Assembly (NCBI GenBank): GCA_938074525.1
Contig: CALJEX010000034.1
Location: 1-34,763, forward strand
Length of the DNA stretch: 34,763 nucleotides
Origin: an uncultured Gammaproteobacteria bacterium
GTDB taxonomy: Bacteria > Pseudomonadota > Gammaproteobacteria > UBA4575
Direction: 5' to 3'
In this document: piece by piece, positions 17,012-25,517 of the stretch
How the letters are laid out: each line of letters begins with the position of its first letter
Position numbering within the stretch: the first letter of the stretch is position 1
The notes under the pieces: generated by a model
Seen by the model: only the letters and a program-made list of their open reading frames with translations
Told to the model about the DNA's origin: nothing
Database searches by the model: none
Program-made: the position numbers and the translations under genes

Positions 17012-17977
17012 ATGCAGCCCTATATTGGAAAAGGAATATTCAGTAACGGTCATACTAATAGCATCTTAGCTGGCTCACCCGCTCGCAAGCTGGTAGCGAT
17101 GCGTAAAAGTAAAAATTTTCGCAAATTGGCTAAGCAAAAGATAATCCCCGCCGGCCACGGAATCCGCTTATCGGCACAGCACAATCAGCAAGATCAAACA
17201 AACGCACCTGTTGTAGTCCTATTACATGGTTGGCTAGGCTGTTCAGATTCTCTATACCTAATCACTTTAGGCGATTTTTTATTTAAGCAAGGCTTTACTG
17301 TTGTGCGTTTAAATTTACGCGACCATGGTAATTCGCATCATCTTAATGAAAAAATATTTCACTCCTGTCGCATACAAGAAGTAATTAATGCATGCGTTCA
17401 TATACAACATGAATTCAACCAAGACATTTCGCTAATAGGCTTCTCACTCGGAGCTAATTTTGCACTGCGCATAAATTCTTTTACCACTAAAGAACAACTG
17501 GGCTTAAACAGCACGATTGCATTCTGCCCAGTGATTGATCCTAGCCACACCTTACACGCGCTAGAAAATTCTTTGATGGTATATAGAAACTATTTCATGC
17601 AACGTTGGAAAAGTTCTTTTTACCAAAAAGCTGAAGCATTCCCACATTTGTTTTCGAAACAAACTTTCAACAAATGTAAAAACCTAACACAGGCGACCGA
17701 AAACCTAGCAACACAATATGCAGGATTTAAAGATTTAAATTCCTACTTAAATGGCTATTCAATCGCAGGCGAGCGACTCAGCACCTTGCAATCAGCCGCA
17801 CACATCGTTCTCGCTAAAGATGACCCTATTATTCCCTGGCAAGACCAATCTAAGTTAGCTAACAATCAGTTTGCAAATATTCTTATCACAGAACATGGTG
17901 GTCACTGTGGATTTTTAGAACCCAATCTGTCTTGCCCATGGATAGAAAAATTTTCGTTGGCGCATTTAAGTTCATAG
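17012..17977 (+). CDS. YheT-type alpha/beta hydrolase
   Basis: A 321-residue cytosolic alpha/beta-hydrolase of the YheT/AB-hydrolase-4 type. The oxyanion block LLHGWLGCSDS is at about residues 70-80, the nucleophile Ser145 in GFSLGAN, the acid near Asp270 in LAKDDPIIPW, and the histidine at about 298 in HGGHCGF. The N-terminus NGHTNSILAG resembles the N-G-H-x-Q/N-T start of YheT relatives. Members are thought to be esterases acting on lipids, but the bacterial substrate is unknown. It follows metY closely and is followed by a terminator hairpin. Confidence 0.85.
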   Translation: MQPYIGKGIFSNGHTNSILAGSPARKLVAMRKSKNFRKLAKQKIIPAGHGIRLSAQHNQQDQTNAPVVVLLHGWLGCSDSLYLITLGDFLFKQGFTVVRLNLRDHGNSHHLNEKIFHSCRIQEVINACVHIQHEFNQDISLIGFSLGANFALRINSFTTKEQLGLNSTIAFCPVIDPSHTLHALENSLMVYRNYFMQRWKSSFYQKAEAFPHLFSKQTFNKCKNLTQATENLATQYAGFKDLNSYLNGYSIAGERLSTLQSAAHIVLAKDDPIIPWQDQSKLANNQFANILITEHGGHCGFLEPNLSCPWIEKFSLAHLSS

Positions 17978-17984
17978 CTAACCA

Positions 17985-18026
17985 ACTAATGCCATCACAG
18001 AAACCATGATGGCAATTAGTGCTTTT
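17985..18026. terminator. Hairpin terminator between convergent genes
   Basis: ACTAAT-GCCATCA (17985-17997) pairs with TGATGGC-A-ATTAGT (18007-18020), with one bulged base and a 9-base loop. GCTTTT follows on the plus strand, fitting termination after the hydrolase gene. Confidence 0.7.
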
Positions 18027-18031
18027 AGCAA

Positions 18032-18775
18032 TCAGTAAGTGAACGACAAACCAGCTACCATGTTACGCCCAGGCAACGTGACTCGATCTTTTTGAAAAGA
18101 GGTATGCACCCTAGCATCCTCGTCAAACAGGTTCTCGGCCTTGAGAAACAAACTGACATCTGTATCTCCTATATAAACATCTCTCGAAAGACGCGCATTA
18201 AACATCAAAAACCCATCTGTATCAGTTTCCAGTTGAGCAGATTTAGTTTGATCAAACATTTGTGTCATATCAACATTAGCATTCCATTGCTTGTATGTTG
18301 TATCAATACCAACACCGATTCTTGAAGGTGTAATACGAGGAATATTTCCAACACTACTATCATCGAATTTTGCACGAACATAGTCGCCAAACACGCGCGC
18401 ATCTAGCGTAACGGATTCACTTTCATAGGCACGCATAGTTGCTTCTGCTTCTACACCATAGAATTCCGCATCTTCATTCGCGTATTCACCCAAGAGCAGC
18501 TCACCATCCAATTCAAACATTCCTTCCTCATCGACGCGATCAGCAATACCATCATTATTTTCGTCTAGCAAAGATAAATAAATATAGTCGCTGATGTGAT
18601 TATAAAACGTGTTCACTTGCCATGAACTATGCTTGTTATTTCTGCCTAGCCCAATTTCCAGGTTATAAGAAGTTTCCTTATCTATATCTTCATCCCCTCG
18701 CTCAAAAGTTAACGTCGCTAAATGTGGACCAGGTAGATGAATTAGTGAATCACCCCACAAATATATTTTTAGCAT
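18032..18775 (-). pseudogene. TonB-dependent receptor remnant (C-terminal barrel only)
   Basis: The 247 codons align with the last third of a TonB-dependent outer-membrane receptor of the ZnuD-like kind. GPHLATLTFE and ETSYNLEIGLG open the family match. DENNDGIADRVDEEG and FYGVEAEA follow, and then LFLKAENLFDEDARVHTSFQKD and LPGRNMVAGLSFTY, with the terminal aromatic residue used for barrel insertion. Signal peptide, TonB box, plug domain and most strands are absent, and the frame just upstream contains stops and no family sequence. The first 13 codons look like a fused, unrelated tail. A 5' deletion is the simplest reading, and the ATG at 18775 is probably not used. Confidence 0.82.
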
Positions 18776-18934
18776 GATTGTGCAAGTTTGAGGAGAACAT
18801 TTTAAACGGATACAAAAATACTAACAATAAATACCGACATAATGAGGATGGATACTGGCATGCATTTGATAGATAATGAGTCGATTGATCAGAATCAAAA
18901 TGAAAGCAATACCGTAGGAAAAGGAATCAGCGAA

Positions 18935-19105
18935 ATGAATAATCCATACATAGGCAAAGAACGACGCCTAGCTGAAAGACGTGTTGAAGCCAGCGAGCGC
19001 CGTGAATTGGTTCGTTATGAAATCAATAAAGCGCCACGCCGAACAGGCCAAGACCGACGCAAGATTAACGGTTGGGCAGAATTCTCAGAATACAAACTTA
19101 TGTAA
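18935..19105 (+). CDS. Small Arg-rich protein of unknown function
   Basis: A 56-residue, strongly basic protein with repeated charged blocks: KERRLAERR, ASERRELVRYE and PRRTGQDRRK. Small proteins with RRxxxRR / DRRK patterns are common in gammaproteobacteria and have no defined role that I know. ATG 18935 is preceded by AGGAAAAGGAA with about 9 bases spacing. An upstream ATG at 18842 would give 87 residues but lacks a ribosome binding site and adds an uncharacteristic acidic-polar leader. Nucleic-acid binding is possible from charge alone; I do not claim it. Confidence 0.6.
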   Translation: MNNPYIGKERRLAERRVEASERRELVRYEINKAPRRTGQDRRKINGWAEFSEYKLM

Positions 19106-19142
19106 CAGCTGTTTAGTAATACACGAGACCGAGCTTATTTAG

Positions 19143-20351
19143 CTAGACCTTGTGTACCACTCTAAACACATTCTGTTTGGTTTGTTTCTCCTGACGTAAA
19201 TTTTCTTCTACTGCCAAGGAATATTGGCTAATCTCAACCGCCGGCTCAATACTGCGCGCTGCAATGGCAGAGTGATAAAGCACCGGCCCAATCTGCGCCA
19301 CTATGGCATCTAAGTTAGCAATGTCAGTATGATTTTCTGTCATATCCTCATGAACAATTAATACACCCTTATTATCCAAATGAGACCAAGCGTCTTGTAA
19401 TAACTGCTTATATTGATCAGCCCCCACCTTGGAGTACACACTGCTCACTACAATCACATTATGAGAACCTTCAAAGTCAATCTCGCCAATACTGGCATAA
19501 CTCATTTGATGTTGATCTTGCGTATGAGCAGAAAAATAGCGAGAAATGCTATTCGCTATATCATTATCAACCTCACCAATATGCCAACTGTGCGCACTCT
19601 GCACGTTAACCAAGGAAGACAAGATCACATCATTTGCCAACATTCCATAATCAGCTCCCACATGTAACATTGCGCTTTGCTGTTTTTTCCCTAGGTATTG
19701 GCTGATAATTCTTTCTGTAACTGCACTGGCAGCATATTCATCCCATATTGTTTTACATAGAGGAATAAAAGCTTGCTTGATATGAGTATTAATATCGCCA
19801 CCAGTAGTACCTGCCTGCAAGCTTGCTAACAAAAGATTGCTACGCTCTTTAAAAAACCACTCAATACTACTCGGCATAGGTTCAGGCCATTTTCTACCAA
19901 CTCGAATAGACATTACGCCATCATTCTCGGCAGTGATATTACTAAACCCGGTCCATCGCTCGCGGCTTAAGAATATATTTTCAAGAAAACTACGCGACCA
20001 AAAATCTTTCTCTGCTGCTTGTCCTTCGGGGTACACCGGCACAATAATTGAGCCACCTGGCTTCAGGTTTTTCAACAATTCTAAAATAAAAGAAGCACCC
20101 CAATGGTTGGCAAACATAGACACACTAATGCCAATATATATGCGATCTACAGCTTCGGGTAACAACGGATAGAAAAAATTACCCACCTTGCCATCTGCAA
20201 AATCCATCTCAATATGCTGGCTAAAAGGCGTCATGCTATAAATCGATCGATCGGGGCGCACTTGATTATTCTTGTCGCGCTCTCCAGAAAAATAATATTC
20301 GAGATCTTCCTCTATATATTGTTCACCGAGATGTAAAACCACCTGACTCAT
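19143..20351 (-). CDS. Protein with two methyltransferase-like Rossmann domains
   Basis: The 402-residue protein appears to contain two Rossmann-like halves. The first (about residues 40-130) keeps the late methyltransferase pattern: DRIYIGISVSMF, then LLKNLKPGGSIIVPVY. However, it lacks a glycine-rich SAM loop. The second (about 225-345) has LHVGADYG, an acidic residue pair after the next strand, and HNVIVVSSVYSK followed by WSHLDNKGVLIVHED. I do not recognise the family. One half may bind SAM and the other be degenerate. The protein has no signal peptide. AGGA precedes ATG 20351 by about 9 bases and a plausible promoter lies just upstream, so it is probably transcribed alone. Confidence 0.6.
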   Translation of the reverse strand: MSQVVLHLGEQYIEEDLEYYFSGERDKNNQVRPDRSIYSMTPFSQHIEMDFADGKVGNFFYPLLPEAVDRIYIGISVSMFANHWGASFILELLKNLKPGGSIIVPVYPEGQAAEKDFWSRSFLENIFLSRERWTGFSNITAENDGVMSIRVGRKWPEPMPSSIEWFFKERSNLLLASLQAGTTGGDINTHIKQAFIPLCKTIWDEYAASAVTERIISQYLGKKQQSAMLHVGADYGMLANDVILSSLVNVQSAHSWHIGEVDNDIANSISRYFSAHTQDQHQMSYASIGEIDFEGSHNVIVVSSVYSKVGADQYKQLLQDAWSHLDNKGVLIVHEDMTENHTDIANLDAIVAQIGPVLYHSAIAARSIEPAVEISQYSLAVEENLRQEKQTKQNVFRVVHKV

Positions 20352-20377
20352 GCAGCGTATCCTGAATTGTTTAATTG

Positions 20378-20406
20378 TATATATGGGAGGCGGTGTACAT
20401 TAGCAA
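20378..20406 (-). promoter_or_regulatory. Possible sigma-70 promoter
   Basis: On the minus strand TTGCTA (20406-20401) and TATATA (20383-20378) are 17 bases apart, 26 bases before the ATG of the duplicated methyltransferase-like gene. Each hexamer matches four of six consensus positions. Confidence 0.4.
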
Positions 20407-20463
20407 AAACGCTGGGCGAACTAAACCCACGTGTGGAACATGTTTAATCAAATAACTTCGGTT

Positions 20464-20979
20464 TTAGCGTGATGCTGAAAAAACTGCGCCAGAGCGATTC
20501 ACTTTAGCTTTTTGAGAAATGCCAGATCGAGGCTTTTCTATATAAGGTTTTTGATGCGCTTTCTTTGGATGATGTCCGTTATATTTATTATGGTAGTGAT
20601 GCGATTTGTAACGTGGATAGTATGCAGGCACATAATAACGGCGTTCTGGCTCATTAGCCTGTACATAAATAATCTCAGGGACTTGCTTGTTAGCGGCTCT
20701 CGCTTGGGCAGCTTGTTGTTTCTCAGCCTGTTGCTGAGAACGATGTTCTTGCAATCGCTTTAATTGATTTTGGATTGAATAATAATCATCTTGCGAATTA
20801 GGCACTTGGTAATCTTCAGTAAATTCAAATGCAACATGATCAATATCCTCACTAGGCAATGTTTCGCCATAATGCGTCATGCCTTGAGCATCAACCCACT
20901 TATAGAGCTGTTGTGCTTGCGCCTCAAAGACACACACACTCATCACCAATGACAAAACAACTATGGTATTTAGTTTCAT
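20464..20979 (-). CDS. DUF4124 periplasmic protein
   Basis: The start chosen is ATG 20979, which gives a signal peptide (MKLNTIVVLSLVMSVCVFEA, cleavage near AQA); an upstream start at 21009 would overlap greB and add residues before it. The DUF4124 core follows directly: QLYKWVDAQGMTHYGETLP. The middle is a Gln/Ala-rich coiled-coil-like segment. The tail is rich in His, Lys and Tyr (YYPRYKSHHYHNKYNGHHPKK in part) and could bind metal or be disordered. Function is unknown. It probably shares a transcript with greB. Confidence 0.75.
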   Translation of the reverse strand: MKLNTIVVLSLVMSVCVFEAQAQQLYKWVDAQGMTHYGETLPSEDIDHVAFEFTEDYQVPNSQDDYYSIQNQLKRLQEHRSQQQAEKQQAAQARAANKQVPEIIYVQANEPERRYYVPAYYPRYKSHHYHNKYNGHHPKKAHQKPYIEKPRSGISQKAKVNRSGAVFSASR

Positions 20980-21001
20980 AATCAACACTCTCTGCAGGGC
21001 T

Positions 21002-21499
21002 TTATGCATATCTAACCGCTATTATACAGTAGACCTGGGTACCATTGGGTAAACTTACAGAAACCTCATCGTCTATACGTTTTTTCATTAATGCGCACGC
21101 AAGTGGCGAGTCCATACTGATATATTCTGGCGCATCATCAAACTCATCAGGACCGACAATACGGTACTCAGATTGCTTTCCCTGCTCATCCTCAACCGTC
21201 ACCCAAGCACCAAAATAAACGCATTCAGTGTCATCCGGCACACTGTCAACAACGGTGATATCACCTAAGCGTTTTTGCAAATATCGTACGCGATAGTCAA
21301 TTTCACGCAGTTGCTTTTTGCCGTAGATATATTCAGCATTCTCTGAACGGTCTCCTTGCGCAGCAGCTTCCTGCACTGAACGTGTGATCTTGGGACGCTT
21401 TACTGTCCATAAATAATCATGTTCTTTTTGAAGTCGGTCTTTACCCGCAGCTGTGATGTATTTTGACTTTGGTGGAGCAGGAGGACGATATCGACCCAT
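21002..21499 (-). CDS. greB: Transcription elongation factor GreB
   Basis: GreB rescues backtracked RNA polymerase by stimulating transcript cleavage. The N-terminal coiled coil carries the acidic-tip region QGDRSENAEYIYGKKQLREID, matching GreB/GreA. VRYLQKRL and then FGAWVTVEDEQGK, YRIVGPDEF and SMDSPLACALMKK define the C-terminal domain. LWTVKRPKITRSV favours GreB over GreA. The 165 residues start with a short extra basic-Pro leader (GRYRPPAPPKSK). It is followed by the DUF4124 gene and preceded by a small unknown on the same strand. Confidence 0.93.
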   Translation of the reverse strand: MGRYRPPAPPKSKYITAAGKDRLQKEHDYLWTVKRPKITRSVQEAAAQGDRSENAEYIYGKKQLREIDYRVRYLQKRLGDITVVDSVPDDTECVYFGAWVTVEDEQGKQSEYRIVGPDEFDDAPEYISMDSPLACALMKKRIDDEVSVSLPNGTQVYCIIAVRYA

Positions 21500-21507
21500 A
21501 ACTTCAT

Positions 21508-21729
21508 CTACTCGTGTTTAGTCCAACCATTAATATCCTCAGGCGCACTATGTTCATCCAGCTGATCCCATACCACATACCCAGTACGCTTATTGTAGAC
21601 AGAGCGGGCAGCATCTTCAGGAGATTCAAAGGTTAATGTTGGCATTCCATCCACCCATAAATCCCACAATCCTTGAGGTTCTTGATGTATCTCAAATTTA
21701 GCGACATCAGTATCTAATGTGTATTCCAT
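21508..21729 (-). CDS. Small conserved protein of unknown function
   Basis: A 73-residue acidic protein from ATG 21729; a GTG at 21738 would add three residues. Visible patterns are LWDLWVDGMPTLTFESPEDAA and TGYVVWDQLDE. It has no signal peptide or membrane helix. It ends 8 bases before greB begins, so it may head a three-gene unit with greB and the DUF4124 gene. I do not recognise the family. Confidence 0.6.
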   Translation of the reverse strand: MEYTLDTDVAKFEIHQEPQGLWDLWVDGMPTLTFESPEDAARSVYNKRTGYVVWDQLDEHSAPEDINGWTKHE

Positions 21730-21791
21730 TATTAGCACTTTCGTGAGAGGTTTATATACTAATAATATGCGGTCTTAAGGGGCAATATACA

Positions 21792-22142
21792 ATGAGCAAA
21801 GCAAAATTTGTTTTTCATGGTTTATACCCAGACGTTGTCGATACCAGCGGCACACCTAAAGAGATCGCCAAAATACTGTTTGATGTCGAGTTTGATCAAC
21901 AATTTCATTCTCATTTAATGGCTGATATTGAACTGATAAAAGAAGATGGTGAATTTGAAGTCCGCAGCCAACTTCCCTTCAACTGCAAACAATTTGTATC
22001 AGCAGCGGTACAGTATTACCAATATGCGCTAGGTCCCCAAGCAGCTCAGATTAGTCATAGCGGCCCTAAGGGGGCAAGCATCGCAACAAATAATGTGATC
22101 CGCGCACAATGGCATACGGAATTAGATGCAGAAAATTATTGA
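21792..22142 (+). CDS. Protein of unknown function
   Basis: A 116-residue soluble protein with mixed alpha/beta character. Notable segments are TPKEIAKILFDVEFDQQFH, GEFEVRSQLPFNCKQFVSAAVQYYQYALG, and a Gly/Ser-rich loop HSGPKGASIATNN. It has no signal peptide or known motif. It diverges from the small gene upstream of greB and is followed by a 155-bp palindromic element. I do not recognise it. Confidence 0.6.
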   Translation: MSKAKFVFHGLYPDVVDTSGTPKEIAKILFDVEFDQQFHSHLMADIELIKEDGEFEVRSQLPFNCKQFVSAAVQYYQYALGPQAAQISHSGPKGASIATNNVIRAQWHTELDAENY

Positions 22143-22159
22143 TCCCAAACCAAACAACT

Positions 22160-22314
22160 CCACTGTCATTCCCGTGCAGACGGGAATCTAACTAATGCTG
22201 GAAATTGCTATAAGCTATTTTTCATTACTATTGTTTTATTTATATGACATGTCTGGTTTATTTTCAAATAAGTTGAGCGCTGCTAGATTCCCGTCTGCAC
22301 GGGAATGACGGTGG
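22160..22314. repeat. 155-bp MITE/BIME-like element with 32-bp terminal inverted repeats
   Basis: The ends (22160-22191 and 22283-22314) are inverted copies matching at 30 of 32 positions. Each end is itself a palindrome with arms ATTCCCGT and ACGGGAAT around a 4-base loop. The interior is AT-rich and non-coding. It fills the gap between two convergent genes and could act as a bidirectional terminator. Confidence 0.85.
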
Positions 22315-22317
22315 ATT

Positions 22318-22980
22318 TCAGAGATTACTTACTACTTCATATAGCTGATGCTCACTTTGTATATACTTTCGTTCAAACGGCGTAAATGCAGTATCAACAT
22401 CTAGCTCTAATTCATTCGCCACCACCTGCTTCGAACAACTCAACTCTAAGGCTTGCATGAATTCTTGCGCGTAAACTTTCCAATTAGTACGCATTATCAA
22501 TAGGCCACCTAGTGACACCATGGTTGGAAAAATTGGATGCCCATGCCATCGACGTTGTAAATGTCCTGGTTTTGGCCATGGATTAGGATAAAACAAATAA
22601 TGTCTTTCAATATTCCATTTTGCTTGCTTAATTAAACGCCATAAATGCACACAGTCAGTTTGCATGAATAATAAATTATCAGGCTGATCGCCGTTAGCAT
22701 GGCTGCGTCTTAATCGCTCAATGGATTTATCTACACCAATAACCTTATTCTTTGGAAATTTTTCAGCCAAACGATAGCTACTTTCACCTGTTCCACAACC
22801 ACTATCTAATATCACCTTATCTGATGACACAAATTGATTGGCGATTTCAAATGCATTTACTGCATGCATAGGTATAGAATCTTGGAATTCAGAATTTTGA
22901 TATTTCAGCACCAACTTAGCCAAATTTTTATGCGGCGAAGTTTGACTGCTAACGATTAATGGTGATTTAGCGATACCCAT
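22318..22980 (-). CDS. TrmB-like SAM-dependent methyltransferase
   Basis: A 220-residue class I methyltransferase. The SAM loop is LDSGCGTGESS (about residues 58-68), with the acidic strand end in VIGVDKSIERL. The family region reads HYLFYPNPWPKPGHLQRRW (about residues 127-145), which parallels the F-P-D-P-W-x-K block of tRNA (guanine-N7) methyltransferase TrmB. Here the aspartate of PDPW is asparagine, and a GHPIFP segment replaces the usual RR-L-V continuation. It may thus be a TrmB paralogue with a different substrate rather than the housekeeping enzyme. It diverges from the oligopeptidase gene across 20 bases. Confidence 0.75.
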   Translation of the reverse strand: MGIAKSPLIVSSQTSPHKNLAKLVLKYQNSEFQDSIPMHAVNAFEIANQFVSSDKVILDSGCGTGESSYRLAEKFPKNKVIGVDKSIERLRRSHANGDQPDNLLFMQTDCVHLWRLIKQAKWNIERHYLFYPNPWPKPGHLQRRWHGHPIFPTMVSLGGLLIMRTNWKVYAQEFMQALELSCSKQVVANELELDVDTAFTPFERKYIQSEHQLYEVVSNL

Positions 22981-23000
22981 AACTTGACACTATAAATTAA

Positions 23001-25067
23001 ATGAAAGCACCTATTGCAAAAAAGATATCCCATGAAATCACTATGCACGGTGACACAAGAAACGATCAATACGCCTGGTTACGTGACCCCAATTGGCAAC
23101 AAGTCATGCGTGACCCTAGTTTATTACGAGAAGATATACGTGACTATTTAGAACAAGAGAATGCATTCACTAAAGATTGGATGCAAGACACTGAGCAATT
23201 ACAAGCTTCTCTTTTCGAAGAAATGAAAGCACGTATCAAAGAAGACGACTCATCAGTCCCTAGCAAAGATGGTATTTATCATTATTATGATCGTTACATT
23301 ACCGGCGCAGAACATTCATTATATTGTCGTTACCAAAATCCTGGTGAAGAAGAGATACTGCTCGATGCAGACGCACTTTCTAAACAATATGATTACTTCG
23401 ATATTGGCGAATGTGAACATAGTCCTAACCATCGCTATCTCGCTTATTGCATAGACACTAAGGGTTCAGAGTTTTACACCTTATATATCCTTGACTTAAG
23501 CAACGGAAAGTATCTGGCAGAAACGATAGAAAATATTCAAGGCAACTTTGTGTGGGCCATGGATAGCGAAACGCTTTTTTATACCACCCTAGACTCTAAT
23601 CATCGTCCTGACAAAGTATTTCGTCATACTTTAAACACCTCGCCGCAACAAGACGAATTGGTTTACCAAGAACATGACTCTGGATTCTTTGTCGGCCTAG
23701 ATCGTACTGAATCTAATCGCTTTATTTTAATTTCGGTTCACGACCATACCACCAGTGAACTTCACTATTTAGACGCTTATCAACCGAAACAAACTTTCAC
23801 TCTATTTGAAGCACGTTGCACTGACATTGAATACTCTATCACCGACCATAGCGATACTTGGTACATCACTACCAATGCAGATGATTGCGCAGACTACAAA
23901 ATAATGTGTACACCTTTAGAGCACACACAACGCAAGCATTGGAAAGACTATTATTTACCCGATAAAGGAACATTATTAAGAGGCATCTATATGTTCCAAG
24001 CATACTTAGTCCGTTATGAACGCAGCCAAGGTCTACCAAAAATTATTGTTGCGCCTTTAGATACCAATACAGCGGAATATGCCATTGAGTTTGACGAAGA
24101 AGCTTATGAATTAGGCATAGATCCAGGACTGGAATTTGATACAACCCTAGTGCGCTTCTCGTATACATCAATGACGACACCTAGTCAGGTGTTTGATTTC
24201 GACATGCAACAACGCACACGTGAACTGCGTAAAGAGCAAGAGGTACCCTCTGGGCATGACTCTAAAGATTATGTCACCAAACGTATTTTTGCTCGTGCAC
24301 AAGATGGCACTAGCATTCCTATCTCATTACTTTATAAACATGACACCCCTATTGATGGCAGCGCACCCTTACTTCTTTATGGTTACGGATCTTATGGCAG
24401 CAGCATGCCAGCGAGTTTTTCTACTAGCAGATTCAGTTTAGTCAATCGTGGTTACGTATATGCGATTGCACATATACGTGGCGGCATGGAATTAGGTTAC
24501 GCTTGGTACACCGATGGCAAACTTAAAAACAAGAAGAATACTTTCACTGACTTTATCGCAGCTGGACAATATTTAGCGGAAAACAAATACACCTCTAAAG
24601 GAAACATAACCGCACATGGAGGTTCGGCGGGCGGCATGTTAATCGGTGCCGTGATAAATCTTCAACCCGATTTATTTCACTCTGCCATTGCAGACGTACC
24701 TTTTGTCGATGTGCTAAATACCATGTGCGATGACAGCCTACCTTTAACGCCACCAGAGTGGCCAGAGTGGGGAAACCCTATCACCCAGGCTGAGGATTAC
24801 CATTACATCAAAAGCTATTCCCCTTATGACAACGTTCAAGCTCAGTCTTACCCACATCTGCTAATTACTGCGGGCCTAACAGACCCTCGCGTGACATATT
24901 GGGAACCTGCCAAATGGGCGGCAAAATTACGCGAGCAAAAGCCCAATAAAAATGTGGTGTTATTAAAAACTAATATGGATGCAGGGCATGCTGGGGCATC
25001 TGGCAGATTTGATAGCCTCAAAGAGGTCGCATTGATGTACGCATTTGTATTAAAACTACGCAAATAG
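23001..25067 (+). CDS. ptrB: Oligopeptidase B (S9A)
   Basis: A serine oligopeptidase cleaving short peptides after Arg or Lys. The 688 residues match the family length. The N-terminus has the HGDTRNDQYAWLRDP block and a seven-bladed propeller follows. The catalytic domain shows LLYGYGSYGSS, RGGMELGYAWY, Ser542 in GGSAGGM, Asp628 in LTDPRV and His663 in DAGHAGASGRF. Spacing agrees with the E. coli enzyme. There is no signal peptide, so it is cytosolic. No close downstream gene shares its transcript. Confidence 0.95.
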   Translation: MKAPIAKKISHEITMHGDTRNDQYAWLRDPNWQQVMRDPSLLREDIRDYLEQENAFTKDWMQDTEQLQASLFEEMKARIKEDDSSVPSKDGIYHYYDRYITGAEHSLYCRYQNPGEEEILLDADALSKQYDYFDIGECEHSPNHRYLAYCIDTKGSEFYTLYILDLSNGKYLAETIENIQGNFVWAMDSETLFYTTLDSNHRPDKVFRHTLNTSPQQDELVYQEHDSGFFVGLDRTESNRFILISVHDHTTSELHYLDAYQPKQTFTLFEARCTDIEYSITDHSDTWYITTNADDCADYKIMCTPLEHTQRKHWKDYYLPDKGTLLRGIYMFQAYLVRYERSQGLPKIIVAPLDTNTAEYAIEFDEEAYELGIDPGLEFDTTLVRFSYTSMTTPSQVFDFDMQQRTRELRKEQEVPSGHDSKDYVTKRIFARAQDGTSIPISLLYKHDTPIDGSAPLLLYGYGSYGSSMPASFSTSRFSLVNRGYVYAIAHIRGGMELGYAWYTDGKLKNKKNTFTDFIAAGQYLAENKYTSKGNITAHGGSAGGMLIGAVINLQPDLFHSAIADVPFVDVLNTMCDDSLPLTPPEWPEWGNPITQAEDYHYIKSYSPYDNVQAQSYPHLLITAGLTDPRVTYWEPAKWAAKLREQKPNKNVVLLKTNMDAGHAGASGRFDSLKEVALMYAFVLKLRK

Positions 25068-25296
25068 ATGTTTTTTTCTTCTTTTCGCTCAGAGAAAAAT
25101 TGCCCGAATCTAGAGCAACACAATAACTTACTGTTTTATATATACTTTATTGGTTTTATCTATTTTAGACTAAGGACGCTATTTGAGAAATTTATACTAG
25201 ACAAGAGCCGTTAGATGTCTAAAATGACCAGTCTTTTTTAGCGAACACTAATATAACTATAATTCGCAGAAGTCCAAGGAACGAAAGGGAATCTAA

Positions 25297-25512
25297 ATGA
25301 CGAATGAAAACCTCATCAAACGTGATGAAGACACAGGCTACATAATTGCCTGGAAGCATAAGTACGACTTTCAAACTGGCATGTTCGACGAGCAAATGAC
25401 TTATGGCGAAGCATGTAAGAAATGCGAAGAGTTGATCGCAAGCGATTCAGAAAAAACTTTTTGGCCTCATAAAGTCAAACCAGCACCTGAGTGGCATATT
25501 CTTTATAGTTAA
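25297..25512 (+). CDS. Small protein of unknown function
   Basis: A 71-residue soluble protein. GAAAGGGA precedes ATG 25297 with about 6 bases spacing, supporting translation. Features are DEDTGYIIAWKHKYDFQTG, a Cys-x-x-Cys pair in ACKKCEEL, and FWPHKV near the end. I do not recognise it. A TATAAT at 25258-25263 could be its -10 box, and the upstream DNA holds nested inverted repeats. It converges on pdxH with a 5-base gap. Confidence 0.6.
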   Translation: MTNENLIKRDEDTGYIIAWKHKYDFQTGMFDEQMTYGEACKKCEELIASDSEKTFWPHKVKPAPEWHILYS

Positions 25513-25517
25513 TCTAG

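Noticed and set aside
24193..24441. 82-codon frame within the oligopeptidase gene
   Set aside because: Out-of-frame shadow of ptrB.
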